Below, one piece after another: positions 17,476 through 25,308 of a stretch of DNA of 64,000 bases. The notes under the pieces are model-generated. The model saw only the letters and a list, made by a program, of their open reading frames with translations, made no database searches and was not told where the DNA came from. Position numbers and translations under genes: made by a program. Source of the DNA: Neobacillus niacini (GTDB lineage Bacteria > Bacillota > Bacilli > Bacillales > Cytobacillaceae); NCBI RefSeq assembly GCF_030817595.1, contig NZ_JAUSZN010000001.1, positions 1,682,001-1,746,000 of the forward strand, read 5' to 3'. Position 1 is the first letter of the stretch. Each line of letters opens with the position of its first letter.

Positions 17476-17494
17476 GCCTATTTATAAAATAGGC
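17476..17494. terminator. Short hairpin downstream of ywaC
   Basis: GCCTATTT pairs with AAATAGGC around a 3-nt loop, just after the ywaC stop. The T-tract is weak, so terminator activity is uncertain. Confidence 0.5.
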
Positions 17495-17500
17495 TTTCTG

Positions 17501-18241
17501 CTACTTAATCCCCAGTTGATTTTCCATAAACGTTTCTAAAAGTTTAAGTTTGTTACTCCCGCTTCCAAACGGAAGGATAAATGTATCTTCAGCCTCTTCT
17601 GCTCTCTTCATTTTTGCAATTTCTTTATGAATACCTTCCATTTTCCGATCCAAATGTGCAGCCATATCAGCACTTTCTTTTAATTCATCAAGCATCTTCT
17701 GCGGAATTTCTTTATTGTATTTATAATAAATTTTATGTTCTAAGCTTGCCCAGAAATCCATCGCAATGGTACGGATTTGAATCTCAACCATGATTTGCTC
17801 CTCACGGTCGGACATAAAGATCGGAATCTCCACAATCATATGCAGACTTTGATAACCATTTGGTTTTGGATTTTTTATATAATCCTTATATTCTATAATT
17901 CGAATATCTTTTTGATTGGTAATCATCCCGCTTATTTCATAAATATCGGAAATAAATGAGCAGGTAATCCTAATTCCGGCTATGTCCTTAATAGTTGTTT
18001 TTATACTTTCTAATGTAAAGTCACATTGCTTTCTCTGTACTTTTCTAAAAATACTTTCAGGTGATTTTAATCGTGAATTTATGTGTTCTATTGGGTTATA
18101 ATCATGAATATAATTAAATTCATCTTTAAGTATATTAATTTTTGTCGTCATTTCATCGAGGGCAAATTTATAGGCCATCATAAACCGAGTCAGTTCAATT
18201 TTAATTGCTTTCAAATTATTTAAATCAAGGGTCTTTTCCAT
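17501..18241 (-). CDS. ywaC: Small alarmone synthetase (YwaC/RelP type)
   Basis: Transfers pyrophosphate from ATP to GDP or GTP to make (p)ppGpp, without a hydrolase domain. The 246-residue protein has IHDYNPIEHINSRLKSPES (GTP site region), DIAGIRITCSF (catalytic RelA/SpoT signature), PKPNGYQSLHMIVE, and EIQIRTIAMDFWASLEHKIYYK, a stretch nearly the same as in B. subtilis YwaC. It carries a C-terminal extension of about 35 residues relative to YwaC. In B. subtilis ywaC is induced by cell-wall stress; no sigma-M or sigma-W promoter was firmly recognised here. Confidence 0.93.
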   Translation of the reverse strand: MEKTLDLNNLKAIKIELTRFMMAYKFALDEMTTKINILKDEFNYIHDYNPIEHINSRLKSPESIFRKVQRKQCDFTLESIKTTIKDIAGIRITCSFISDIYEISGMITNQKDIRIIEYKDYIKNPKPNGYQSLHMIVEIPIFMSDREEQIMVEIQIRTIAMDFWASLEHKIYYKYNKEIPQKMLDELKESADMAAHLDRKMEGIHKEIAKMKRAEEAEDTFILPFGSGSNKLKLLETFMENQLGIK

Positions 18242-18271
18242 TCCCGGCGATTACATCCTTTCAAAAAATCC

Positions 18272-18931
18272 TTACTCTTCTTCTACTGTAGATTCTTCTG
18301 ATTGTAAATTTTTGATCACTTCTGGTGGAAAAATTAAGCGGCAAATCACTTTTGCGACTTCACGATAATCTGTCACAATCCCACATTGTTTCACTTTTTC
18401 AGGTGCATGCTCGGCCAATGTCATCAGCGACCATGTTACTGTGTTTAGATCCAAATCTTTCCAAGTTAACCCCTTCGCATATGCCTTTGTTAATCCTGAA
18501 AGAATTCTAGTAAAAATTTTTCGTTTTGCCGCTGCTAATACCTCAGCAAATTCTGTATCCTTAGCCAGTAATTCTGGAAGTACCCGCTGCATTCCCATTT
18601 CCTTAATCCGTTTATCATGTGCTTCTAAGAGGGAAGTCAATGTGCTTTCCGGATCAGATACACCCCATTTTGGTTCAGGTGGCATTAACATCTCGATTTG
18701 GTCTTCTAACAGAGACATTAATAGCTGTCGTTTATCCGAAAAGTACCGATAAAAAGTACCGGTTGCTACCCCTGCATTTGCTGCTATTTCCTTTGCCGTT
18801 GTATGTTCATATCCTTTTAAAATAAATAATTCATAACCACTTTTTAGCAGCAAATCCCTCTTTAGTTGGGCACGTTCCTGCTTAGGCATTAATGGAAACT
18901 CACCCACCAGTTGGTCTTCTCGGTCTGACAT
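18272..18931 (-). CDS. TetR-family transcription repressor
   Basis: A 219-residue regulator. The N-terminal helix-turn-helix spans about residues 27-70 (LFILKGYEHTTAKEIAANAG, then TGTFYRYFSDKRQLL); the C-terminal helical domain is for ligand binding and dimerisation. The start is set at ATG 18931, behind GAGGTGAG; the 28 codons upstream would run through the promoter and operators. A minus-strand TATAAT lies just upstream at about 18952-18957, and an operator-like dyad overlaps its -35 area, consistent with autorepression. Ligand and wider targets are unknown; the divergent small gene at 19192 is the nearest candidate. Confidence 0.9.
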   Translation of the reverse strand: MSDREDQLVGEFPLMPKQERAQLKRDLLLKSGYELFILKGYEHTTAKEIAANAGVATGTFYRYFSDKRQLLMSLLEDQIEMLMPPEPKWGVSDPESTLTSLLEAHDKRIKEMGMQRVLPELLAKDTEFAEVLAAAKRKIFTRILSGLTKAYAKGLTWKDLDLNTVTWSLMTLAEHAPEKVKQCGIVTDYREVAKVICRLIFPPEVIKNLQSEESTVEEE

Positions 18932-18971
18932 TTTTCTCACCTCAACATTATTATACCACAAAACATAAATA

Positions 18972-18990
18972 TTGAACCCTAGTTCATGTT
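18972..18990. promoter_or_regulatory. Operator-like dyad 1 (TTGAACCCTAGTTCATGTT)
   Basis: This 19-mer contains the TGAAC/GTTCA inverted repeat and lies over the -35 region of the tetR promoter. It is nearly the same as dyad 2, 51 bp away. Confidence 0.7.
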
Positions 18991-19022
18991 TCCATTGACA
19001 GAATCTCTTAATCATGTAATAC

Positions 19023-19041
19023 TTGAACTATAGTTCATGTT
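19023..19041. promoter_or_regulatory. Operator-like dyad 2 (TTGAACTATAGTTCATGTT)
   Basis: Contains the perfect palindrome TGAACTATAGTTCA. It is a direct copy of dyad 1, about five DNA turns away. A further half-site, ACATGAAC, lies near 19086. Confidence 0.75.
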
Positions 19042-19191
19042 ATTTTCACCCTTGTTCACACCCCTTGGCATTGGTTGTAAATAACATGAACAAATTATTT
19101 ATTTTTTGTATTTTCGAGACTTTTTACTCGCTTTTTTTGTTTTTATTCATATATAATATTCTATAATTAACTTTGGAAGGTGTTGATTAAT

Positions 19192-19353
19192 ATGGCAAAT
19201 CATTCTGATAAAAAAGATATCTCAATCAACTCAAGTGTTTCACTAAAGGGAATTGTAAAAGCCATTTTCAACGATACCGTACACGTGCAAATTGGCGGTA
19301 AGATTATTACTTTACCAAAAGCTGATTTCATGTTAGATAAATCTATGAATTAA
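19192..19353 (+). CDS. Small conserved-looking protein, 53 residues
   Basis: ATG 19192 follows TTGGAAGGTG and opens a 53-codon frame beginning MANHSDKKDISINSSVSLKG and continuing to VHVQIGGKIITLPKADFM, closed by a clean terminator. The alternating strand pattern suggests a tiny SH3/KOW-like beta barrel, which is a guess. It is transcribed divergently from the TetR gene, across the two operator-like sites, and may be its target. Codon use resembles the neighbours. No family recognised. Confidence 0.65.
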   Translation: MANHSDKKDISINSSVSLKGIVKAIFNDTVHVQIGGKIITLPKADFMLDKSMN

Positions 19354-19368
19354 AGAAGAATTACATCC

Positions 19369-19403
19369 AGAAAGCCCATTGCAGACTATGCAATGGGCTT
19401 TCT
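19369..19403 (+). terminator. Rho-independent terminator
   Basis: AGAAAGCCCATTGCA pairs with TGCAATGGGCTTTCT around a 5-nt loop and is followed by TTTTG, 15 bases after the small gene. Confidence 0.93.
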
Positions 19404-19624
19404 TTTGTAGGGAAAATTACATTACAAGCTCATAATGGAAGGATATGGCTCCTATTTTAAGAACCTGTGAGTTATATTCACGAGTATCCATGTCAGCAAA
19501 GCTGACAGCTAGATATGGCTTTTTTTCGACTTTGTAAGGAAAAATCTGGAGTGTTATCATTAGTACTGCATTAACAATAAGCCGAAATGAACGGCAAAAA
19601 CCGGAGGGATTCATTATCCATTAT

Positions 19625-19801
19625 TTGAAATTGAAGTATACAAATGAAATGGAAAAAGGTCTGCTGAGTGCACATGGAGTTTGTTATGAAGTCTATAAAC
19701 GTAAATTAGATGTGAGAATGGAAGTTGAAAAACGGCGTGAGCTGGACCACCTGTTATGTAAACAGCTGTACGCACATTTTGATGGAAAACTACACGGTTG
19801 A
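19625..19801 (+). CDS. Possible small protein, about 58 residues
   Basis: A plus-strand frame reads LKLKYTNEMEKGLLSAHGVC and continues YEVYKRKLDVRMEVEKRREL to ...HFDGKLHG, an amphipathic charged peptide. The start is unclear: a GGAGGG lies at 19603-19608, but the first usual start codons are TTG 19625 and ATG 19649, both with long spacing. It may be a degraded gene or use a rare start. Low confidence; no family recognised. Confidence 0.35.
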   Translation: MKLKYTNEMEKGLLSAHGVCYEVYKRKLDVRMEVEKRRELDHLLCKQLYAHFDGKLHG

Positions 19802-19839
19802 TATATAAGAGGAGCCTCCTTATGGAAGCTCCTTACTCT

Positions 19840-20577
19840 TTATCGTAACAAGATAATGGTTTTATAATTTGGTCTTGTGATCATGCGCATAAGGTAGGCA
19901 GATTCATCGGCGTTTTCTTTTCTCTTACCGTTTAAAAAGTTAATGATCGTCTTAGAATCTCTAATTCCAATTCCATGCCCATAGAATTTATCATTCCCAA
20001 AAAACACTACATTTTCTGCCCTCCACCACGGCTGCTTCGGGTCAAAATCAGGATTTTTAAAATGTAAAACATCCCCAATGAGGAAATCCTCTCCATCTTT
20101 TTGGTAAACCGGGAGATCCTCGTCAAATTGCCAATCCATTAAGTATAGACGCCTAAAATACGTATTAAATGCCCTCGGTCCAATCGTATACAAGGCAGCA
20201 ATATATAAAACAATCGCAATCGCGGTCGCACATTCAAAGGCATAGTGCTCCCCATTTTTCACGATATCTTCGATTCCCTCTGAAGGGTTTATTCCCTCTC
20301 GTAAAAGAAACCCTCCGTTTGGTAATCGATACCAGTATTTTCTGTTAGGAAAGGAATAAGCGAAGGTCGTAAATTTGGCACCGCTCTTCTCTAATGCCGT
20401 TGCTGCTTTAACAGTATTTACTCTGAATAATAATTCAAACTTTAGCTGCTGTATGGATTCATAGTGATAAATCACAGGGTAACTCGCCATTTGTTTTATA
20501 ATCACCTTTTGCTCGGTGCTTGTAATGTCTTTACTAAGGTCCTCAGGCTTGACAATTCGGCCATTTAAACTAATCAT
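19840..20577 (-). CDS. tgl: Spore-coat protein-glutamine gamma-glutamyltransferase
   Basis: Forms epsilon-(gamma-glutamyl)lysine isopeptide bonds between spore coat proteins such as GerQ. The 245-residue length equals that of B. subtilis Tgl. Catalytic Cys116 sits in HYAFECATAI with the adjacent Glu115, and a conserved Glu lies near 188 in PWWRAENVVFFGNDKFYGHG. In B. subtilis tgl is transcribed late in the mother cell under sigma-K; I could not assign such a promoter. Its presence is good evidence that the organism sporulates. Stands alone. Confidence 0.95.
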   Translation of the reverse strand: MISLNGRIVKPEDLSKDITSTEQKVIIKQMASYPVIYHYESIQQLKFELLFRVNTVKAATALEKSGAKFTTFAYSFPNRKYWYRLPNGGFLLREGINPSEGIEDIVKNGEHYAFECATAIAIVLYIAALYTIGPRAFNTYFRRLYLMDWQFDEDLPVYQKDGEDFLIGDVLHFKNPDFDPKQPWWRAENVVFFGNDKFYGHGIGIRDSKTIINFLNGKRKENADESAYLMRMITRPNYKTIILLR

Positions 20578-20684
20578 TTGATACCTCCTTTTTACACCAT
20601 ATGACTCTGTTCCTAGTTACATGCAGATGCATAACAAGAAAAAAGCCAGAATCCATTCTAGTGGACCTGACACTGTAATAAAAG

Positions 20685-20939
20685 TTATTTATTTCTGATG
20701 AAATGTACGATTAGTCCACCCACAATCGAGCCAATCGCGGTTAATCCAAAAATGATAAAGTAAAGACGCTCCGCCAAATCAGCCATTCCCTCTCCCGGAA
20801 AAAACTCTGCCTTTCCATAAATAGCGATGGCAGCTATAAATAACACAAATGATGGTACCCAAACAATCCAACTTGGTTTAACCTTTACTAATAAAAACGG
20901 AATTACCAACCCGATAAGAAATAACCCAAAGAATAGCAT
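20685..20939 (-). CDS. Small three-helix membrane protein
   Basis: An 84-residue hydrophobic protein with three predicted membrane segments (about residues 2-18, 24-41 and 60-80) and a short polar loop FFPGEGMADLAERLY between the second and third. It ends in a basic HFIRNK tail. No recognisable family motif; it resembles the many small YesK-like membrane proteins of bacilli in size only. Function unknown. Confidence 0.5.
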   Translation of the reverse strand: MLFFGLFLIGLVIPFLLVKVKPSWIVWVPSFVLFIAAIAIYGKAEFFPGEGMADLAERLYFIIFGLTAIGSIVGGLIVHFIRNK

Positions 20940-21044
20940 ATCTTCAACCCTTCCAGTACCTTTTATTCATTAGACGAATAAATGGAGGCTTACGTTCCGA
21001 AACAGAGTCTGAGATAAAGCCCATTTTTTCTCCGAATATAAAAA

Positions 21045-21075
21045 AGGAAAGAAACTATAATTCAGTTTCTTTCCT
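21045..21075 (-). terminator. Terminator of the Rieske dioxygenase operon
   Basis: AGGAAAGAAACT pairs perfectly with AGTTTCTTTCCT around a 7-nt loop; on the minus strand it is followed by TTTTTTATATTC. It lies beyond the short dehydrogenase remnant. Confidence 0.92.
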
Positions 21076-21084
21076 GCTAAATGG

Positions 21085-21211
21085 TTATCTAGTTGAAATT
21101 AATACAGGCACATTGTTCAGTTTACCACCTGAACTAGAGACAATTGTTAAGGTTTCACCTGTTACAAATGAAACTGCCCTTTTCGAGAAGACCCATTTAC
21201 CATCAGGTCCA
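21085..21211 (-). pseudogene. C-terminal remnant of a short-chain dehydrogenase (probable)
   Basis: Directly after the stop of the dioxygenase beta gene, in a different frame and with no start codon, the minus strand reads KWVFSKRAVSFVTGETLTIV, then SSGGKLNNVPVLISTR and a stop. AVSFVTGETLTI fits the C-terminal end of short-chain dehydrogenases (usual form FVTGxTLxVDGG). In dioxygenase operons an SDR-type cis-dihydrodiol dehydrogenase often follows the oxygenase, so this looks like the tail of such a gene left after an internal deletion. The match is short and the call is tentative. Confidence 0.5.
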
Positions 21212-21736
21212 CTATAGAAACATACTCATATTCATAGTGGTTATAACCGCTTGGTCTGGGTAGATGGTCCGTTCAGCGATTTTATATTCATCATTTACTT
21301 TTCGAATGATATCATTTCTTTCACCAAACATTTCCTCGATCGTATGGCTCGAACCCCTGCTCCGCTTAAATAAGAAGTAGCTTCTTACTTTGAATTCATT
21401 CGGGTTAGCTGTACTTTCTACGAGAATATTCGTGATAAAATGGCGCTGTCTTGTGGCGGGATTTTCAACCCAGGCAGATTTTGTATATAGGCGATTTGCC
21501 CTTGTAGTCAGTGACTTTTTGGTTTCTTCAAAAAATGCCGAATCCTCTGCGATATTGTTAGCACCTACACCTTCAACCGTTTCACGTAAAGGCATGCGGT
21601 AAACCAGATCATCCGTTAATAAATTTAACCATTCTTTATATTTCCGACTGTCCAAAAGATAGGCCTCTTGATGAAGGAAATTAATAATTTCCAATTGCAG
21701 TTCTGTGGTTATTTTGTTTTTCAATTTGGAATTCAC
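21212..21736 (-). CDS. Aromatic-ring-hydroxylating dioxygenase, beta subunit
   Basis: The 174-residue small subunit of a Rieske non-haem-iron oxygenase; in the alpha3beta3 enzyme it is mainly structural. It has the family pattern: an N-terminal helix, then EAYLLDSRKYKEWLNLLTDD (about 24-43), DLVYRMPLRET, RQRHFITNILVE, and a C-terminal RKVNDEYKIAERTIYPDQAV. It starts with GTG at 21736, overlapping the alpha stop by four bases (GTGA), behind AAAGGAGGAAAG, so the two subunits are co-translated. No ferredoxin or reductase gene follows. Confidence 0.92.
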   Translation of the reverse strand: MNSKLKNKITTELQLEIINFLHQEAYLLDSRKYKEWLNLLTDDLVYRMPLRETVEGVGANNIAEDSAFFEETKKSLTTRANRLYTKSAWVENPATRQRHFITNILVESTANPNEFKVRSYFLFKRSRGSSHTIEEMFGERNDIIRKVNDEYKIAERTIYPDQAVITTMNMSMFL

Positions 21737-23082
21737 TTACTTTCCTCCTTTACAAACAAACCTTTTGAAATATATTTTAACCAATGTTCATGCATGCTTC
21801 GAGCAATTGCATCCAAATACGTGGTAGGATAAGCGACACCAGGTCCAGGGAAATTCTCATCCGGCTCAACGCGTCCAAGCCCCATTAAATAGTTATTAAC
21901 ATTATTGTAGTTTAATTCTTTATCACGCATCATCAGACCTTTACTCACTTCGACAATTCTTGCCCAGTTTTCGGTATCATCCTGCTCGAGTGTCCCTGAA
22001 GGTCCGAATGAACCTAGGTACCCTTTATAAGCAGCATCTTTATATTCCTCTGGAGCTGCTTTATCAATCATAAACCAACACCAAACCTCTACTTTATCTG
22101 GTCCAAGTGGTCTCCACATACGGAAATTCAAGTAATTATGTAAATGCCCTTCTGTACCATGAATGGGACTTACAAATGAAAGGTTTGGAAATACTCCACC
22201 AACAAAGACCGTTACTCTAGACTGAATATCTAATTGTTTGGGAGATAAATGTTCTTCAAATAATGGCCATATCGATTCTGGCATACTTTGAAATGGAACT
22301 CTAGCTTTCCCTGTCTTCGAGGTAATGACATTAATTCCATGTCCATTTTCCAAGACCACTTGATGTCCATATCCAGCATAAAGTGGGTCCTCAGGGCTAA
22401 TCCCCATTTCAACAGTCGAACGGTGCGTAGTCTGAACATGGTAAGGATCTGCAGCAAAATTTTCGGCGGTTGCTTTCCAATTTGCTTTTGCGACCCAGCG
22501 TTGTGGCAGTCCTTTTACTTCCATTCCACCACTTCTACCTAGTAATATATCAAAATACCATTTCATTTCTCCTAAATAATCTTCCAATGGTTCAGCGTTC
22601 ACATCTAAGTTACCAAAGATCATTCCCTGATAGCTTTCAACTCTAGGTACTTTGCGGAGATTCCATTCTGCTTTACACATTTCTTCACCGTAAACCTTAT
22701 TCCCTGCAACAATACCGACTAAATCTCCGTCGGTATTAAAGCTCCAACCATGATAGGGACACGTAAAGGTTTTTTTGTTTCCACGATCTGCCGTACAGAG
22801 CATCGTTCCACGGTGGGTGCAAGAATTTAAGAAGGCATTAATTTCACCATTGCGGTTTTTTACAAGTAGAATGGGATCGTTTACCATCCACCTTGTAATA
22901 TAACTCCCTGGTTCCTTAAGTTCTGTTTCATGTCCAAGGAATTGCCAAGTATAACCATAGATTTTCTCAATCTCCAATTCATAAATATCTGGATCCGTTA
23001 TTACCCATTGTGGCAATAAACCCTGTTCCATTTTTTCCTTTAACAAGTGGAATGCCTTTTCATCTAGTGTTTTGTTAATCAT
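21733..23082 (-). CDS. Aromatic-ring-hydroxylating dioxygenase, alpha subunit (Rieske)
   Basis: The 449-residue catalytic subunit. The Rieske [2Fe-2S] ligands are in CTHRGTMLC and CPYHGWSFN; the mononuclear iron site is in ENFAADPYHVQTTH (two His) with the third ligand Asp probably in EQDDTENW. It inserts oxygen into an aromatic ring using electrons from an external ferredoxin and reductase. The start is ATG 23082, behind AAAGGAGGTAAG; a start 51 bases upstream is unlikely. An IclR-type operator (23165-23180) sits in the promoter region. The substrate is not readable from sequence; salicylate 5-hydroxylase-type enzymes (NagGH) have the same subunit plan and would yield gentisate, matching the neighbouring pathway, but cis-diol formation is equally possible. 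Confidence 0.92.
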   Translation of the reverse strand: MINKTLDEKAFHLLKEKMEQGLLPQWVITDPDIYELEIEKIYGYTWQFLGHETELKEPGSYITRWMVNDPILLVKNRNGEINAFLNSCTHRGTMLCTADRGNKKTFTCPYHGWSFNTDGDLVGIVAGNKVYGEEMCKAEWNLRKVPRVESYQGMIFGNLDVNAEPLEDYLGEMKWYFDILLGRSGGMEVKGLPQRWVAKANWKATAENFAADPYHVQTTHRSTVEMGISPEDPLYAGYGHQVVLENGHGINVITSKTGKARVPFQSMPESIWPLFEEHLSPKQLDIQSRVTVFVGGVFPNLSFVSPIHGTEGHLHNYLNFRMWRPLGPDKVEVWCWFMIDKAAPEEYKDAAYKGYLGSFGPSGTLEQDDTENWARIVEVSKGLMMRDKELNYNNVNNYLMGLGRVEPDENFPGPGVAYPTTYLDAIARSMHEHWLKYISKGLFVKEESK

Positions 23083-23164
23083 TGCAACCTTACCTCCTTT
23101 GGACTCTATCCTCAAAAAAGAATACGCCTTCAATTTTCAATAAAAATATTCGATATTTATTTTT

Positions 23165-23180
23165 TGAGTAATTTAACTCA
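23165..23180. promoter_or_regulatory. IclR-type operator A (TGAGTAATTTAACTCA)
   Basis: A 16-bp dyad just downstream of a minus-strand TTGATA-16-TAATAA promoter-like pair for the dioxygenase operon. It matches four other copies in this window (29617, 29691, 45038 and 46086). Confidence 0.75.
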
Positions 23181-23284
23181 TTTTTATTATCACTTAGTTA
23201 AAAGTTATCAAATAATTTTTTAATAGTTAATATATTTAGAATATTTACTATTCTATTTTCGCTATTTTAATAGAGAAAATAAAG

Positions 23285-23307
23285 GACCCCATATACCATA
23301 CGGAGTC
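23285..23307 (-). terminator. Terminator after the MFS gene
   Basis: An imperfect stem (GACTCCGTAT with ATATGGGGTC on the minus strand) is followed by TTTATTTT. It separates the phenylpropanoid operon from the dioxygenase operon. Confidence 0.65.
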
Positions 23308-23325
23308 TTGTTTCAATAGTTGTTT

Positions 23326-24522
23326 TCAAATCCCGTATTTTGCTTGGGTTTCTGTCTTCCGTTTTTGCTTTTCTTGAAGCCAATAAATAGAATAAAGGAG
23401 TCCGAACAGAACCATGAATAGAATTGAAATCTTAAAAATTATCGCATAACTGAGCCATTTTGCGATAAATCCTACCCACAACGCACCTGCACCGATGCCC
23501 AGGTCAAATGCTGAGAAGTAGGTAGCCGTTGCAGCACCTCTTCTGTCAGGTGAAACACGAGTAATGACCCAAGCCTGTAAAGTCGGCTGTATCCCCCCAT
23601 ACCCTGTTCCATAAAAAATGGCGGCTATCACTAATACAAAAACACTAGAAGAATAGGATAAAATAAGTAGTCCAAGCCCCAGTGCTAATGCACAAGGGAC
23701 AAGCACATAATTCTGTCCCATTTTATCAGCGATTTTTCCGGAAGTTGGTCTGCTCACCATCATGCTCAGGGCAGAAGCAAGAAAAAACCATCCAACATTA
23801 ACAATCCCCATTTCCTGCCCAAATAATGTCATCGAACTTAATATACCCCCATGTGCAAGTGTCATCATCATGACCAAGATGGCTGGTAACAGTGCTTTTT
23901 TTTCAATAATCGAAACCTTTTTAGAGCTAGATATTTTTTCTTGCTTTTGAGGATAAAGGATAAATTGACTCAACAGGATACTTAGCGAAATTGAAACAGC
24001 TCCAATAATAAATACCGAGGTAAATCCATACTCCACCATTAACCAAATCCCGATGAGAGGCCCTACGGCCATTCCGATGTTAATGGAAAGACCGAAATAT
24101 CCCATTCCTTCTGCGCGCCGTGAAGGGGGAATATATTCAGACACCATCGTAGCGTACGTGGTCGTGGCAACTCCCCAGCCAATCCCTTGAATCATTCTAA
24201 CGAAAAGAATAAGGCTGACAATAATCATCCATTCATAACTTATTACAGTGACGATAAAGACAAAAAGTCCAAAATATAGGACTTTTTTTCGATTGAAAAC
24301 ATCCAAAGCGCAACCGGCAAAAGGACGTATCACTAGAGCCGAGATGGTAAAGATTCCGACAACCATTCCAGCAGCAAATTTATCTCCCCCCATTTCCACG
24401 ATATATATGGGTAAAATGGGGGTCAATAAATGAAAACTAAAAAATAGAAATAGATTGGACATAGACGTGAGGATAAAATCCTTTGTCCATAGAGAATTTC
24501 CTACAGAATCAGGATTGTTCAT
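23326..24522 (-). CDS. MFS transporter, probably for an aromatic compound
   Basis: A 398-residue major-facilitator protein with 12 predicted membrane helices. The first half has LDVFNRKKVLYFGL (loop 2-3 motif, degenerate) and RMIQGIGWGVATTTYATMVSEYIP; the second has KIADKMGQNY. The architecture is closest to YwoG/YfcJ-like transporters. It is the last gene of the operon that starts with the hydroxycinnamoyl-CoA lyase, so uptake or release of a phenylpropanoid or its aldehyde product is inferred. ATG 24522 follows GGCGGTGAAAAG. Confidence 0.85.
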   Translation of the reverse strand: MNNPDSVGNSLWTKDFILTSMSNLFLFFSFHLLTPILPIYIVEMGGDKFAAGMVVGIFTISALVIRPFAGCALDVFNRKKVLYFGLFVFIVTVISYEWMIIVSLILFVRMIQGIGWGVATTTYATMVSEYIPPSRRAEGMGYFGLSINIGMAVGPLIGIWLMVEYGFTSVFIIGAVSISLSILLSQFILYPQKQEKISSSKKVSIIEKKALLPAILVMMMTLAHGGILSSMTLFGQEMGIVNVGWFFLASALSMMVSRPTSGKIADKMGQNYVLVPCALALGLGLLILSYSSSVFVLVIAAIFYGTGYGGIQPTLQAWVITRVSPDRRGAATATYFSAFDLGIGAGALWVGFIAKWLSYAIIFKISILFMVLFGLLYSIYWLQEKQKRKTETQAKYGI

Positions 24523-24570
24523 TTATTCTTTTCACCGCCTCAGGTTTAACATTCGGGGCTGGCATTTCTT

Positions 24571-25281
24571 TCATCTTAATGTATTAAGATCTTTATTTTG
24601 GTCCCACTCTTCCCCGGTAACAGGGTGTGGATAATGAAATGGCAGGACACCTGTATCCGGCCATAAAACAGGTTTAGGCACGATATCAAGAATTTCATCT
24701 GGCCCAATAGGATCTGTTGGAAATGTTTCAGAGAAAAACGGATATAAATTTGGAGGGGTATGTGCCCAACCTGTTTTAAAGTCAGCATGCCATAGACCAC
24801 GGTAATCTAAAATCTTAAACTTCCATATACCATTTTCTTTTACATACGTATTCTCGTACACACCGCCTTCCCACCACTGCCTTGTTAATCCTTTAGCAAG
24901 TTCGTGACGTCCTGCTTGCATGAACGTACGATACCTTCCATTTGCGGTCTTTCCGTCTTCGGAGATGGTAATTATATCCTGCATCATAATATGATCTAAC
25001 AAAAAGCCATAAATAGGTCCGTTATGTCCATTTGTATGTCTCATCCGTAAACGATCACAGAAAAAACGGCGCACACCTTCCTTTCCTTTGAAAATTCCAC
25101 CCATAAATCGGACTTCACTATCTACTGCAAATAAATCTACTACTTCATTAAATAAGCATGCATCAAAATAGTACCCATAAATATGATGCAGTTTTCGAAT
25201 CGAGTCGATATCGTTTAAATCCGAAATACGCTTTGTGACTTCCTCTATCTTTTTTTCAAGCACACTTATTTTTTCAGTCAT
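24571..25281 (-). CDS. NTF2/SnoaL-fold protein 1 (possible gamma-formaldehyde-lyase-like)
   Basis: A 236-residue protein with an N-terminal heptad-rich helix (about 1-30, VLEKKIEEVTKRISDL), then an alpha+beta cone typical of the NTF2/SnoaL fold: IRKLHHIYGYYFDACLFNEVV, VRFMGGIFKGKEGVRRFF, HNGPIYGFLLDHIMMQDIIT, RQWWEGGVYENTYVKENGIW, and a long C-terminal extension from about 185 with WAHTPPNLYPF. Polar residues line the expected cavity. The family holds dehydratases and lyases; in sphingomonads the lignin-dimer gamma-formaldehyde lyases LdpA and PcfL share this fold. A close paralogue sits at 38025-38729. Assignment to that activity is inference from fold and context. Confidence 0.72.
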   Translation of the reverse strand: MTEKISVLEKKIEEVTKRISDLNDIDSIRKLHHIYGYYFDACLFNEVVDLFAVDSEVRFMGGIFKGKEGVRRFFCDRLRMRHTNGHNGPIYGFLLDHIMMQDIITISEDGKTANGRYRTFMQAGRHELAKGLTRQWWEGGVYENTYVKENGIWKFKILDYRGLWHADFKTGWAHTPPNLYPFFSETFPTDPIGPDEILDIVPKPVLWPDTGVLPFHYPHPVTGEEWDQNKDLNTLR

Positions 25282-25308
25282 ATTCGTTCGACACCCCCAA
25301 AATTATAA

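Noticed and set aside
19417..19614. 65-codon minus-strand frame
   Set aside because: No ribosome binding site, unusual composition, and it lies opposite another possible small frame; likely not coding.
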